Source of the DNA: Gordonia sp. ABSL11-1
GTDB lineage: Bacteria; Actinomycetota; Actinomycetes; Mycobacteriales; Mycobacteriaceae
Assembly (NCBI RefSeq): GCF_030315685.1
Contig: NZ_JASXSI010000028.1
Location: 1-64,000 of the forward strand
Direction of reading: 5' to 3'
Length of the DNA stretch: 64,000 nt
Shown here: piece by piece, positions 40,847-49,491 of the stretch
Layout: each line of letters begins with the position of its first letter
How positions within the stretch are numbered: position 1 is the first letter of the stretch
Translations under genes and position numbers: made by a program
Notes under the pieces: generated by a model
Databases searched by the model: none
Told to the model about the DNA's origin: nothing
What the model saw: the letters and a program-made list of their open reading frames with translations, nothing else

Positions 40847-42208
40847 ATGACCGACAATCTGTCCGTCGAACACCGCGGGCTCCGCGAGTCCGCCACCTTC
40901 GACCGCACCACCATCGCCGCCATCCAGCGGGCCGCCGACACCGGGATCTACGACATCCGCGGCTGGGGAGCCAAGCGCAAGTTGCCGCATTTCGACGATC
41001 TGCTCTTCCTGGGCGCCTCGATGTCGCGGTATCCATTGGAGGGATACCGCGAGCGGTGCGACACCGACGTCGTGCTCGGCGCGCGGAATGCCAAGTTCCC
41101 CTTGCACCTCGACACCCCGGTCACCATTGCCGGGATGAGCTTCGGCGCGTTGTCGGCGGGCGCCAAGGAGGCGTTGGGTCGCGGCGCGTCGGAGGTGGGG
41201 ACGTCGACGACCACCGGTGACGGCGGGATGACCCCGGAGGAGCGTGGTCAGTCGAAGAACCTGGTCTACCAGTATCTTCCGTCGCGTTACGGGATGAATC
41301 CCGACGACCTGCGTCGCGCGGACGCGATCGAGATCGTGCTGGGACAGGGGGCCAAACCCGGCGGCGGTGGAATGCTGCTGGGCCAGAAGATCTCCGAGCG
41401 TGTCGCGTCGATGCGCACTCTGCCGGAGGGGATCGATCAGCGCAGCGCCTGCCGGCATCCCGACTGGACCGGGCCCGACGATCTCGCGATCAAGATCAAC
41501 GAACTGCGTGAGATCACCGACTGGGAGAAGCCCATCTACGTCAAGGTCGGGGCGACCCGCACCTACTACGACGTGAAGCTGGCGGTGCACTCGGGCGCCG
41601 ACGTCGTCGTCGTCGACGGCATGCAGGGCGGCACCGCTGCGACCCAGGACGTGTTCATCGAACATGTCGGCATCCCGACGCTCGCTGCGATCCCGCAGGC
41701 GGTGCAGGCCCTGCAGGAGTTGGGAGTTCACCGACGCGGGGCGAGCGGAGCGGCGGGGGATTCTGGAGTCCAGCTCATCGTGTCGGGTGGCATCCGTAAC
41801 GGTGCCGACGTCGCCAAGGCCATGGCCCTCGGTGCCGACGCCGTCGCGATCGGTACCGCCGCGCTGATCGCCCTGGGCGACAATGATCCACGATACGCAG
41901 CCGAGTACGAGGAACTGGGTTCGGCGGCGGGCTTCTACGACGACTTCCACGAGGGTCGGGACCCCGCGGGTATCACCACACAGGACCCGGAGCTCTCTGC
42001 GCGGTTCGATCCGGTCGAGGGCGGCAGTCGGCTTGCGAACTTCCTGCGTGTGATGACGATGGAGGCCCAGACCATCGCGCGTGCCTGCGGCAAGGCGCAT
42101 CTGCAGCACCTCGAGCCGGAGGACCTCGTGGCGATCACCATCGAGGCGTCGGCGATGGCCCGCGTACCGCTGGCCGGCACGAGTTGGATTCCAGGGCAGG
42201 GGTTCTGA
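40847..42208 (+). CDS. mgsC: N-methylglutamate synthase subunit C (FMN glutamate synthase domain, GlxD-like)
   Basis: A 453-residue FMN-binding central domain of glutamate synthase. Landmarks are PVTIAGMSFGALSAGAKEALGRGASEVGTSTTTGDGGM, EIVLGQGAKPGGGGMLLG, KVGATRTYYDVKLAVHSGADVVVVDGMQGGTAATQ and LIVSGGIRNGADVAKAMALGADAVAIGTAALIALG. It would reduce the imine of 2-oxoglutarate and methylamine to N-methylglutamate. A glycine/alanine-rich stretch, RRGASGAAGDSG, appears inserted just before the LIVSGGIR strand; its DNA is a run of GCGGGGCGAGCGGAGC-like sequence. Last gene of the gmaS-mgsABC operon. Confidence 0.85.
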   Translation: MTDNLSVEHRGLRESATFDRTTIAAIQRAADTGIYDIRGWGAKRKLPHFDDLLFLGASMSRYPLEGYRERCDTDVVLGARNAKFPLHLDTPVTIAGMSFGALSAGAKEALGRGASEVGTSTTTGDGGMTPEERGQSKNLVYQYLPSRYGMNPDDLRRADAIEIVLGQGAKPGGGGMLLGQKISERVASMRTLPEGIDQRSACRHPDWTGPDDLAIKINELREITDWEKPIYVKVGATRTYYDVKLAVHSGADVVVVDGMQGGTAATQDVFIEHVGIPTLAAIPQAVQALQELGVHRRGASGAAGDSGVQLIVSGGIRNGADVAKAMALGADAVAIGTAALIALGDNDPRYAAEYEELGSAAGFYDDFHEGRDPAGITTQDPELSARFDPVEGGSRLANFLRVMTMEAQTIARACGKAHLQHLEPEDLVAITIEASAMARVPLAGTSWIPGQGF

Positions 42209-42239
42209 TCGGTTGGTGAGGGTCGTCCGGCAAGCTCTT

Positions 42240-43097
42240 CCGGGGCGCATTCCCGGGTGGAGGGACGGAATGCGACGATGTGCCGGGTCAGCCTCATCTA
42301 TCCACACGAGGGTGTGCATTCGCGCGTCACACGCTATGGACGCCGGCACTCCCATGATCGGTGCCGACGCTACGGACGGCCGACGCCGGCAGTCGGCGCG
42401 ATCGACGATGTGGTGACCGCGCTGCACTACGCCGCGCGGTGTTGTTCCGCCAAGGATTTCGTGATCCTGTGCGATTCGGCGATGAATCACGGGAAGCTCA
42501 CAGAAGCGCAGCTGAGGACCGAATTCCGGCATTCCCCGCACTCGATACGTCGGCTGATCGACAAGTGCGACAAGTTGGCCGGATCCGGCACCGAGACCGC
42601 GGCGCGGCTCAGGCTGCGCGCGGCCGGGGTGACCGTCGAGGTCCAGCATCATGTCCCCGCTGTCGGGCACATCGATCTGCTCGTCGGGGAGCGTCTCGCG
42701 GTCGAACTCGACAGCCGCGACCATCACACGGGTGTGACGAACTACGAATCCGACCGTCGGCGGGATCGGTTGTTGGTCGCGGATGGCTACATCCCGCTCC
42801 GCCTTACCTATGGTCAGGTCTTTCGGCACTGGGAGGCCACCTACGCCGACATCCAGCGGATCATGCGGCAGCGGATCCATCGCCGTCGGGCGGGCTGATC
42901 GCGGACGTCGTATCTGATGAGTGCCGGCAAGATCGTGGCGCTGGGAAATGCTCCTGGGAAACGCTCCCTGGGAAGCCGCTCTTCAGCTGCGGCCCCCGGG
43001 AATGCGCCCCGGAGATGCACCTCCTGCAGCGAGCCCGTCGACACAGGGTCGATGCCTCCGCTGAGTCGGGCGCATTTCCGGGGTGCATTTCCCCGGG
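42240..43097. repeat. Dispersed CCGGGGCGCATTCCCGGG elements and short tandem repeats
   Basis: The 18-mer CCGGGGCGCATTCCCGGG occurs at 42240-42257 and, perfectly but inverted, at 42995-43012; a 20-base variant CCGGGGTGCATTTCCCCGGG is at 43078-43097. Between them, 42941-42981 holds three 13-14-base tandem units of the form CTGGGAAAYGCTC. The copies bracket the DUF559 gene. Their origin is unknown; they could be remnants of a small mobile or palindromic element. Confidence 0.65.
42278..42898 (+). CDS. DUF559 (Vsr-like endonuclease fold) protein, N-terminus possibly lost
   Basis: A 206-residue protein whose C-terminal 110 residues are a good DUF559 domain: SGTETAARLRLRAAGVTVEVQHHV, VGHIDLLVGERLAVELDSRDHHTG, then YESDRRRDRLLVADGYIPLRLTYGQVFRHWEA, with the acidic pattern of the PD-(D/E)xK fold. 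Related actinobacterial proteins are near 290 residues with an N-terminal winged helix, missing here. The first 45 residues are Arg/His-rich and unlike the family. It may be a 5'-truncated copy of the gene type at 13128. GGAGGGA lies upstream of the ATG at a long distance. Confidence 0.6.
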   Translation: MCRVSLIYPHEGVHSRVTRYGRRHSHDRCRRYGRPTPAVGAIDDVVTALHYAARCCSAKDFVILCDSAMNHGKLTEAQLRTEFRHSPHSIRRLIDKCDKLAGSGTETAARLRLRAAGVTVEVQHHVPAVGHIDLLVGERLAVELDSRDHHTGVTNYESDRRRDRLLVADGYIPLRLTYGQVFRHWEATYADIQRIMRQRIHRRRAG

Positions 43098-43115
43098 AGC
43101 GGCTTGGCGACTGTT

Positions 43116-43165
43116 CCAGGAACCCAGGAACCCAGGAACCCAGGAACTCAGGAACCCAGGAACCC
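43116..43165. repeat. 8-base tandem repeat (AACCCAGG units)
   Basis: Five units of AACCCAGG (one with a T for C) run from 43121 to 43160, flanked by partial units CCAGG and AACCC. The array ends exactly where resemblance to an IclR regulator begins, so slippage or end-joining may have produced it. Confidence 0.85.
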
Positions 43166-43406
43166 GACCGCACATCGGCTGGTCCGCGAACTCGAGACCT
43201 GGGGAGCGCTGACCCGCCGCCCCGACAACACCTTCGTCGTCGGACGCCGGATGTGGGACCTCGGGCTGCTCGCCCCGATCCGGTCCGGCATCCGGGAGGT
43301 CGCCGCCCGGGGTGGTCCCGACGCCCGGCCGCAATCGGCCGTGGCCCGTCGTCGCGGCTCAGGTGGCGGCCCAGGGTGTCGGACGCGTGCTGCAGGACGT
43401 TGCTAG
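43164..43406 (+). pseudogene. IclR-family regulator remnant
   Basis: The frame encodes PTAHRLVRELETWGALTRRP, DNTFVVGRRMWDLGLL, then APIRSGIREVAA, which is the second half of an IclR winged helix and the start of the linker. The first half of the DNA-binding domain is replaced by the 8-base repeat array, and the 180-residue effector domain is missing; the frame ends 80 bases later at a TAG. It is therefore a broken gene of about 60 recognisable residues. Found next to repeats and a second odd gene, it marks a rearranged spot. Confidence 0.7.
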
Positions 43407-44467
43407 TCCGTCGGATCGTCCAGCGCCGTCAGGAACTCGTCGATCCGGGGCCAGGTGTTGGCTGCCGCGTCGGTGCCGGCGATGAGACCGAGATGACTGC
43501 TCTCGACCGTGGTGAAATGCACCTGCGGGGAGTCGGCGAACAACTCGACGCCATGCCGGGCCCCGGCCCAGCTGACGATCGCGTCGCGATGGCTGCCGAA
43601 CAGCTGGATCGGCACCGCGATGGACGTCAGATCGACTGTCCGGTCGCCGAAATCGAGCACGCCGCGGGCGATCTCGTCACGGTAGACGAGGTTGACCCAC
43701 ATCTGCTCGGCGAGCTTGCCCGGATATCCGGGCATCGTGTCCTGGAACCAGTCGATGACCTGCATCCGTGCCAGCGCCTCGGTGTTGTCGGCGTTGCGCA
43801 TGATGTAGCCGGGCTTCTTGATCTCCCGCTGCCACGCGGTCGCCCGGTAGGCGACCCGGACCAGTGGTGCCGGGATGCCGCCGAGCGCCTTGAGGCCGTA
43901 GCGCACCGGACTGGCCCCGATCGGTCGGACGACCTGCTTGACCAGCGGATAGGGCGGTATCAGCGAGTAGTTGAGCGGGGTCGCCACCGCGGTGATCGAC
44001 CGTACCGGCAGTTCGGGGTGTGCGCCGGCGGTGAGGAACGAGACCGTCCCGCCGAGACTCCAGGCGACGAGATCGACCCGCGTGCCGGCGATCCCGTAGT
44101 CGTCCACGACGTTCTCGATCGCCTCGGGAACGATGTCGTCGAAGAAGTCCTCGAACCCGAGATGCCGGTCGGCGTAACCCATCTCGCCGAAGTCGATCAC
44201 ATAGGGGACGCGCCCGGTCGACAGCAGAAACGCGACGACGGACATGTCCGGCGACAGGTCATAGCAGCGGGCAGGGACGGCAAGCGGCGGCACGAGGAGA
44301 ACAGGAGCGCGACCTGCGGCCCGAGCGGCCACGAGGTCGTCGTAGGAGCCGTGGCGACGGAGGTGCCGATGCGGGTCGTCGGCGATGAGCGTATGCGGCG
44401 TCGGCTGATCCTCGGCCACGCGCTCACCCCGGGTCAACCGGTACAGCGTACGGACTCCGTCGAGCAT
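43403..44467 (-). CDS. Alpha/beta hydrolase, PHA-synthase-like
   Basis: A 354-residue alpha/beta-hydrolase resembling class III poly(3-hydroxyalkanoate) synthase subunits (PhaC). The nucleophile elbow is VAWSLGGTVSFL with serine, where true PhaC has cysteine. PVLLVPPLAVPARCYDLSP at the N-terminus, YVIDFGEMGYADRHLGFEDFFDD, an Asp in FGSHRDAIVSWAGA and a late His in SSHLGLIAG complete the triad. Lipase or thioesterase activity is more likely than polymer synthesis. Its stop shares bases with the end of the IclR remnant. Confidence 0.75.
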   Translation of the reverse strand: MLDGVRTLYRLTRGERVAEDQPTPHTLIADDPHRHLRRHGSYDDLVAARAAGRAPVLLVPPLAVPARCYDLSPDMSVVAFLLSTGRVPYVIDFGEMGYADRHLGFEDFFDDIVPEAIENVVDDYGIAGTRVDLVAWSLGGTVSFLTAGAHPELPVRSITAVATPLNYSLIPPYPLVKQVVRPIGASPVRYGLKALGGIPAPLVRVAYRATAWQREIKKPGYIMRNADNTEALARMQVIDWFQDTMPGYPGKLAEQMWVNLVYRDEIARGVLDFGDRTVDLTSIAVPIQLFGSHRDAIVSWAGARHGVELFADSPQVHFTTVESSHLGLIAGTDAAANTWPRIDEFLTALDDPTD

Positions 44468-44558
44468 GCGTGTCTCCCCCTCGAATGATCTCGACGGGCG
44501 ATCCTACGGGATCGGTGCGCCGGGCGATCGGCCCGCGTTCGGGTGCCCCGGTGACCCC

Positions 44559-45710
44559 TCAGGTGCCGAGGGAAGCGAAGATCGCGTTGGCGTATGCGGC
44601 CGACCGCTCCGACCCGATGATGCCCGGCGCCATCTTGTTCATCACGTAGGAGATGGTCATCTTCTGCAGGGGGAACATGATGGTCATCGACCCGCCCCAG
44701 CCACCCCAGAAGCAGATCCGCTCGTCGGGCAGGTAGGGCAGGGTCGCCGGTTCGGGCAGGCCGAAGCCGATGCCCCAGCGCAGCGGGACGCCGAGCACGA
44801 GGTCGACGCCCCGCACCTGTTCGTCGAAGATCTGGTCGATGGTCTTGTCCGACAACAGGTTCACTCCGTCGACGGTGCCGCCTCGGGAGATCACCGACAA
44901 CGTGCGGGCAAGGGCGCGGGCGTTGGTGTGCCCGTTGAGCGCGCCGAGATCCGCGCGGCGCCATTCGATGGTGTTCGCCGCCGCAGCACTCGCGGCCGGG
45001 CCGGTGAATGTCTTGACCATGGGTGAGTCGGGGGAGACCGTGCTGAGATCGAGGTCCAGCGGTGGTGGCGGGATGATCTCGGCGATCCGGTCATCGTCCT
45101 CGGGACCGGCGCCGATCTGGAGGTCGGTGCCGAGCGGCCCGGCGATCTCGTCGGCGACGAACTGTTTGAGATGTTCGCCGGTGACCCGCCGGACGATCTC
45201 GCCGAGCAGGTGTCCCTGGTTCTGCGCGTGATAGCCGGACGCGGTCCCCGGCTCCCACCACGGCGCCTGGCGGGCCAGGTGTTCCACCGACGAGTCCCAG
45301 TCGTACATGTCGGGGACGGTGAACGGCTGATCCCACCCGGAGACGCCGGAGGTGTGCGCCATGATGTGGCGGACCTCGATGTCCGCCTTGCCGTTCTGGG
45401 CGAACTCGGGCCAGTACGTCGCCACCGGAGCATGCAGGTCGACGAGGCCTCGTTCGACGAGCACGAGCACCGCGAGGGCGGTGATCTCCTTCGTCGTCGA
45501 CCACACGTTGACGATGGTGTCGCGTTCCCATGGCAGCGTGCGGGCCGCGTCGCGGTGGCCGCCCCAGATGTCGACGACGACCTCGCCGTCGATGTCCACC
45601 GCGATGGCGGCGCCGAGTTCCTCACCGGATGCGAGCTGCTCTGCCAGTGCGTCACGGACACTGTCGAATCGCGGGTCGGTGTCGCCGCGGACCTCGGGCA
45701 TCTCGGTCAT
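44559..45710 (-). CDS. Serine hydrolase of the beta-lactamase/EstB family
   Basis: A 383-residue esterase-type member of the class C beta-lactamase fold. The SxxK nucleophile is STTK in VNVWSTTKEITALAVLVLVERG (residues about 70-75), followed by HIMAHTSGVSGW, a Tyr in GYHAQNQGHLLGEIVRRVTG, and a late WGGWGGS segment. No signal peptide, so it is an intracellular esterase, not a secreted lactamase. GAGGAG lies eight bases before the ATG at 45710. It follows the terminator of the ligase operon and may be transcribed alone. Confidence 0.88.
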   Translation of the reverse strand: MTEMPEVRGDTDPRFDSVRDALAEQLASGEELGAAIAVDIDGEVVVDIWGGHRDAARTLPWERDTIVNVWSTTKEITALAVLVLVERGLVDLHAPVATYWPEFAQNGKADIEVRHIMAHTSGVSGWDQPFTVPDMYDWDSSVEHLARQAPWWEPGTASGYHAQNQGHLLGEIVRRVTGEHLKQFVADEIAGPLGTDLQIGAGPEDDDRIAEIIPPPPLDLDLSTVSPDSPMVKTFTGPAASAAAANTIEWRRADLGALNGHTNARALARTLSVISRGGTVDGVNLLSDKTIDQIFDEQVRGVDLVLGVPLRWGIGFGLPEPATLPYLPDERICFWGGWGGSMTIMFPLQKMTISYVMNKMAPGIIGSERSAAYANAIFASLGT

Positions 45711-45777
45711 GGGATCACTCCTCGTCGGGCGATGTCGCCTCGCCGTCTGGGCTGACGGTAGATCACCGTGCGCGTCG

Positions 45778-45821
45778 CCGGTTGTGGTTTGCGTCGGAAA
45801 GCGGACGCAGACCACAACCGG
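45778..45821 (-). terminator. Strong hairpin after the acyl-CoA ligase gene
   Basis: CCGGTTGTGGTTTGCGTC (45778-45795) and GACGCAGACCACAACCGG (45804-45821) pair over 18 bases with one wobble. It lies 35 bases after the stop of the leftward ligase gene. Confidence 0.8.
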
Positions 45822-45855
45822 TCACGATCAGCGAGTGTCCCTCAGCGTCGGCCCG

Positions 45856-47514
45856 TCACCTCTGGTCGCGGAGCTCGCGTCGGAGGATCTTGCCGGTGAC
45901 GGTCTTCGGGAGCTCGCCGACGATCTCCACCTCGCGCGGGTACTTGTAGGCGGCCATCTGCTCCTTGCAGAACGCGATGAGTTCCTCCGGCTCGACGGCT
46001 GCTCCGTCCTGCAGGGACACGTATGCCTTGACCGACTCGCCCCGGTAGTCGTCCGGCACGCCGACGACGGCGGCCTCCCGCACGGCGTCGTGGGTGTACA
46101 GCACGTCCTCGACCTCGCGCGGCCACACCTTGTATCCGGACGCGTTGATCATGTCCTTCTTGCGGTCCACGACGTAGAACCAGCCGTCGGGATCCATGAA
46201 GCCGACATCACCGGTCCTCAGTTCGCCGCCGGGGAGCGACTCGGCCGTCTTGTCGGGCTTGTTCCAGTACCCGCGCACGACCTGTGGCCCGGACGTCGCG
46301 AACTCGCCGATCTCGCCGACTCCGACGTCGTCGCCGTCCTCTCCGACGACCCGCACGATCGTGTTGAACACCGGAACCCCGACCGACAGCGCGCCCGATG
46401 TGGGGTCGACCGGCGCCCGGACACCCAGTGGCACCCCGTGCGACGGCGACGACGTCTCGGTCAGCCCGTAGATGTTGTGGATGTAGGCGCCGAACACCTT
46501 CTCCAGGCGATCCGCCATGGCCGGTGCGATCGGCGCACCGCCCGAATACAGCACGCGCAGACTCTCGAAGTCGGCCGGCGTTGCGCCCGGTGCGGCCGAC
46601 AGCGCGTTGAACGCCGTGATCGCCGCGACGGTGAACACCGGCCGGCGTTCGCGGATCGCGTCGAGAGTGACGTCGGGCGCGAACCGGTGGGTCAGGGTGA
46701 GCGGCGCGCGCACCAGCATCGACGTCATCACATGACCCACGAGACCGGTGATGTGGAACAGCGGCGCGACACCCAGCACGCCTTCACCGGGTTTCAGCCC
46801 GGTCCAGTCCCGGTACGTCTGTGCGTTGAACGCCAGATTCCCGTGGGTGTTCATCGCGCCCTTGGGTTCTCCGGTCGTGCCCGAGGTGTAGGTGAGCACG
46901 GCGATGTCGTCGGCGGTCGGCGACGGAGTCGGCGGCGGCGTGCCGTCGAACCGGTCGATCGTCTCGACGAGGTCGAGAGTGCCGGCGGAGCGTCGTCGTT
47001 GCGCACCGGCGAACAGCCGCGGATCGTCGCGGGTCTGGAAATCCAGCGGTGACGTCGTGACGACCGTCCGCACCGCCGTCGTCCCGGTCCCGATCACCGG
47101 CTCGGCGACGTCGACGTACAGATCGTCGAGTGTCAGCAATGCCGTCGCGCCCGAGTCGGTCAGCATGTAGGTGAGCTCACGCTGCTTGTTCATCGGGTTG
47201 ATCGCGACCGCGATGCCGCCCGCCTTCCACGCCGCGACGATCCCGATCACGAACGCCGGATTGTTCTGGACATAGACCGCCAGCCGATCACCGCTGCCGA
47301 AACCCTCGGCCACCAGCCTGGCGGCCAACGCGTCCGCGGCCGAGTTCACCTCCTCGAACGTCAGCGTCGCATCGAAGTAGTGCAGGAAGGCGGAGTCCGG
47401 CTCCGCCGCGACCGCCGCATCGAAGACGGCGAGGGCGGTGGGGTGTTCGACCTCGATGTCGGCCGGGCTGCCCGCCGGATAGCGGGCGAGCCACGGCCGG
47501 TCCGCGTAGGTCAC
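45856..47514 (-). CDS. Acyl-CoA ligase (AMP-binding, FadD-like), copy 1
   Basis: A 552-residue adenylate-forming enzyme that activates a carboxylic acid to its CoA thioester. The P-loop-like motif YTSGTTGEPKGAMNTH, GLTETSSPSHGVPLG, the GELRTGDVGFMDPDGWFYVVDRKKDMIN hinge and the catalytic Lys in LPKTVTGKILRREL are all present. Start is GTG overlapping the cyclase stop (GTGA). The protein at 49582 is a close paralogue across its full length, facing the other way. With the cyclase-family hydrolase it suggests ring-opening and activation of an alicyclic acid; the substrate is not known. Confidence 0.9.
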   Translation of the reverse strand: MTYADRPWLARYPAGSPADIEVEHPTALAVFDAAVAAEPDSAFLHYFDATLTFEEVNSAADALAARLVAEGFGSGDRLAVYVQNNPAFVIGIVAAWKAGGIAVAINPMNKQRELTYMLTDSGATALLTLDDLYVDVAEPVIGTGTTAVRTVVTTSPLDFQTRDDPRLFAGAQRRRSAGTLDLVETIDRFDGTPPPTPSPTADDIAVLTYTSGTTGEPKGAMNTHGNLAFNAQTYRDWTGLKPGEGVLGVAPLFHITGLVGHVMTSMLVRAPLTLTHRFAPDVTLDAIRERRPVFTVAAITAFNALSAAPGATPADFESLRVLYSGGAPIAPAMADRLEKVFGAYIHNIYGLTETSSPSHGVPLGVRAPVDPTSGALSVGVPVFNTIVRVVGEDGDDVGVGEIGEFATSGPQVVRGYWNKPDKTAESLPGGELRTGDVGFMDPDGWFYVVDRKKDMINASGYKVWPREVEDVLYTHDAVREAAVVGVPDDYRGESVKAYVSLQDGAAVEPEELIAFCKEQMAAYKYPREVEIVGELPKTVTGKILRRELRDQR

Positions 47515-48467
47515 TTGATCACCACCGGGTTCACCGGCGCGCCGGTGGCGCGATGGATCTTCAATGGCGCTGCGACGTAGAAGAATTCGTACACACCGTC
47601 GGCAGCGCAGTCCTCGGCGAGCTTCTCCAGGTCGCAGATCTCGGTGAAGGCGATGCCCAGGTTGCGCATCAGGGCGTTGTGCAGCACGAGAGCGACACCC
47701 GAGTGTGGATCGGTGGTGACCTCGTTCGCGATCGTGTCGGTGACCAGATTCGGGATCTCCTTGTCCTGGAACCAGTTCACCAGTTCGGGCGAATACACCA
47801 GGCCGGGTTCGCAGAAGTCGCCGTAGAACGCCGACTCGTCCTCGAAGAACAAATCGAGATGGTTGGTGCGAATCAGCAGGATGTCGCGTGGCTTGATCTC
47901 GATTCCCTGTGCGGCGGCGCACTTCTCGAGATCGGTGTGGTCGAAGGTCCGCCGGGCCTCGAGATGGGCGACGCCGAGATGTCGGGCCATGTCCAGAAGC
48001 ACGGCACGGCCGGCGACACCGCGCTGGGCGATGGGCTCGACGCTGGCCTTCTCCAGTCCGCCCACGGTGGTGCGGGCGTCGTAACCGTTGTAGATCTGCC
48101 CGTCGTACCAGACGTGACCCAGGGCGTCGTACTGCGTCGATCCCTGGAGGAACGCATTGATCTTGTCGTCGGCGTAATGCAGACCGCCGGGGAAGGCCGG
48201 TCCGTCGCCACCCTCGTCCCAGTTCGACTCGTCCAAGATCATCTCGCGCGTGGCCGGACTGCGCCCCGGCCACACCGGGTCGCCGTTGGGATCACCGATG
48301 AGTCGCTGCAGGGTGAACAGTTCGCCCTTCTTGATCAGTCCGACACCGGCGAGCACCTGCCCGGCGGTCAGATAGTTGAGGCTGCCGACCTCGTCGTCGG
48401 CGCCCCACTTGCCCCAGTTCGACGGGGATCCGGCAAGGAGTTCGGTGAGATCGGGTGCGGTGGTCAT
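47511..48467 (-). CDS. Cyclase-family hydrolase (kynurenine formamidase-like fold)
   Basis: A 318-residue member of the putative cyclase family (Pfam-type Cyclase), metal-dependent hydrolases that act on amides, esters or rings. The metal motif appears as GSTQYDALGHVWYDG, the STQ-x-D-x-L-x-H variant found in actinobacterial members instead of H-x-G-T-H-x-D. Other blocks are SNWGKWGADDEVGSLNYLT near the start and RDILLIRTNHLD. First gene of a two-gene operon with the ligase, and preceded by a large palindrome. Confidence 0.8.
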   Translation of the reverse strand: MTTAPDLTELLAGSPSNWGKWGADDEVGSLNYLTAGQVLAGVGLIKKGELFTLQRLIGDPNGDPVWPGRSPATREMILDESNWDEGGDGPAFPGGLHYADDKINAFLQGSTQYDALGHVWYDGQIYNGYDARTTVGGLEKASVEPIAQRGVAGRAVLLDMARHLGVAHLEARRTFDHTDLEKCAAAQGIEIKPRDILLIRTNHLDLFFEDESAFYGDFCEPGLVYSPELVNWFQDKEIPNLVTDTIANEVTTDPHSGVALVLHNALMRNLGIAFTEICDLEKLAEDCAADGVYEFFYVAAPLKIHRATGAPVNPVVIK

Positions 48468-48496
48468 GGGCGCCTCTCCAGTGAGTCGTTTCGCGG

Positions 48497-48532
48497 ACTG
48501 AACGGTTCGAGCGAACGTTCGGAATGTTCAGT
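48497..48532. promoter_or_regulatory. Palindromic operator region upstream of the cyclase-ligase operon
   Basis: The 36-base stretch starts with ACTGAAC and ends with GTTCAGT (perfect outer arms) and contains the inner palindrome CGAACGTTCG (48512-48521) plus GGTTCGA. It lies 30 bases upstream of the cyclase ATG. Nested arms suggest two overlapping sites for a TetR-like repressor. Confidence 0.65.
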
Positions 48533-48614
48533 GAGACGAGGATCACAGGTATCGGGGCGCACGTCAAGGGCTTCGCCGAAATCGAAAATGGCTGTCGGGC
48601 AAACGCTTTCCGGT

Positions 48615-49454
48615 TCAGCCCGGCTGAACTCGCATGAGCGCCCCGGCGTGGTCGGCGTACTCGCGGGCGACATCGGCCGGGGCCAGCGGCCCGGAGGGTG
48701 AGAACCAGTACGGCAGCGCCATGCACATCGTCGCCACGACGCGGGTCGCGCTGCGGGGATCCGGGGTGGCGAACGTGCCGTCGGCGGCGGCGCCGAGGGC
48801 TGCGTCGTCGAGGCGTCGTTGCAGGCGCCGCCGTGCCGCGATGATGTCGCCACGCGTGGGCTCTTCGAGGCTACGCATCTCGGTGGCGGTGATGAACGCG
48901 AGGTCTCGGCGGACAGCGTGGCACAGCGCCAGCGCCTCGACCATGAGGGCGAACCTCTCCGCCGGGGTGTCGCCGTCGGCCTCCGCGGCGACGACCCGCC
49001 ATTCGATGTCCTCCATGGTGCGGGTCATCAGTGTGGCGAGGAGGTGCTGCTTACTGCGGTGATAGTGGTAGATCCCGGCGACGCTGCTGTCGGCGGCGGT
49101 GGCGACCAGCCGCATCGTCGCTCCGTGATAGCCCAGGTCGGTGAACACCTCGACCGCCGCACGCAGAGCCGGGTCGAGGTCGAGATCGGTGAAATGACGC
49201 CAGTCGCCGGCGGCGGGCACCGGGTCCACCGGGGCGGCTGGCTGCGGTTGCGGGCTCAGCAGGGATGCCGGGGTGACACCGAGATGTTCCGCGATCTCCT
49301 GCAGCCGGTCGATGGTGAGCGCGACCTTGCCGTTCTCGATCGCACTCATCGTCCCGACACTGACTCCGATCCCCGCAGCCAGCCCGCGCAAGGTCAGTCC
49401 GGCTCGGACGCGGGCTTGGCGGACCGCGGGACCGGTCGGGGAGGGTTCGGCCAT
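48615..49454 (-). CDS. Fusion regulator: XRE helix-turn-helix plus TetR domain
   Basis: A 279-residue regulator with two DNA-binding modules. Residues about 10-65 are an XRE/Cro-type helix-turn-helix (VRQARVRAGLTLRGLAAGIGVSVGTMSAIENGKVALTIDRLQEIAEHLGV). After a proline-rich linker, residues about 88-140 are a TetR head (AAVEVFTDLGYHGATMRLVATAADSSVAGIYHYHRSKQHLL) followed by a TetR ligand domain. ATG at 49454 is used; TACCGT seven bases upstream suggests a leaderless message. It sits between the two paralogous ligase genes and probably controls both sides. XRE-TetR fusions are uncommon. Confidence 0.88.
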   Translation of the reverse strand: MAEPSPTGPAVRQARVRAGLTLRGLAAGIGVSVGTMSAIENGKVALTIDRLQEIAEHLGVTPASLLSPQPQPAAPVDPVPAAGDWRHFTDLDLDPALRAAVEVFTDLGYHGATMRLVATAADSSVAGIYHYHRSKQHLLATLMTRTMEDIEWRVVAAEADGDTPAERFALMVEALALCHAVRRDLAFITATEMRSLEEPTRGDIIAARRRLQRRLDDAALGAAADGTFATPDPRSATRVVATMCMALPYWFSPSGPLAPADVAREYADHAGALMRVQPG

Positions 49455-49491
49455 ACTGAACACGGTAGCGCCGCGTCCCCTCGGTCGTAGA

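Noticed and set aside
43403-44467. True PHA synthase
   Set aside because: The nucleophile position is serine (WSLGG), not the cysteine needed for polymerisation, and no phasin or other PHA genes are near.
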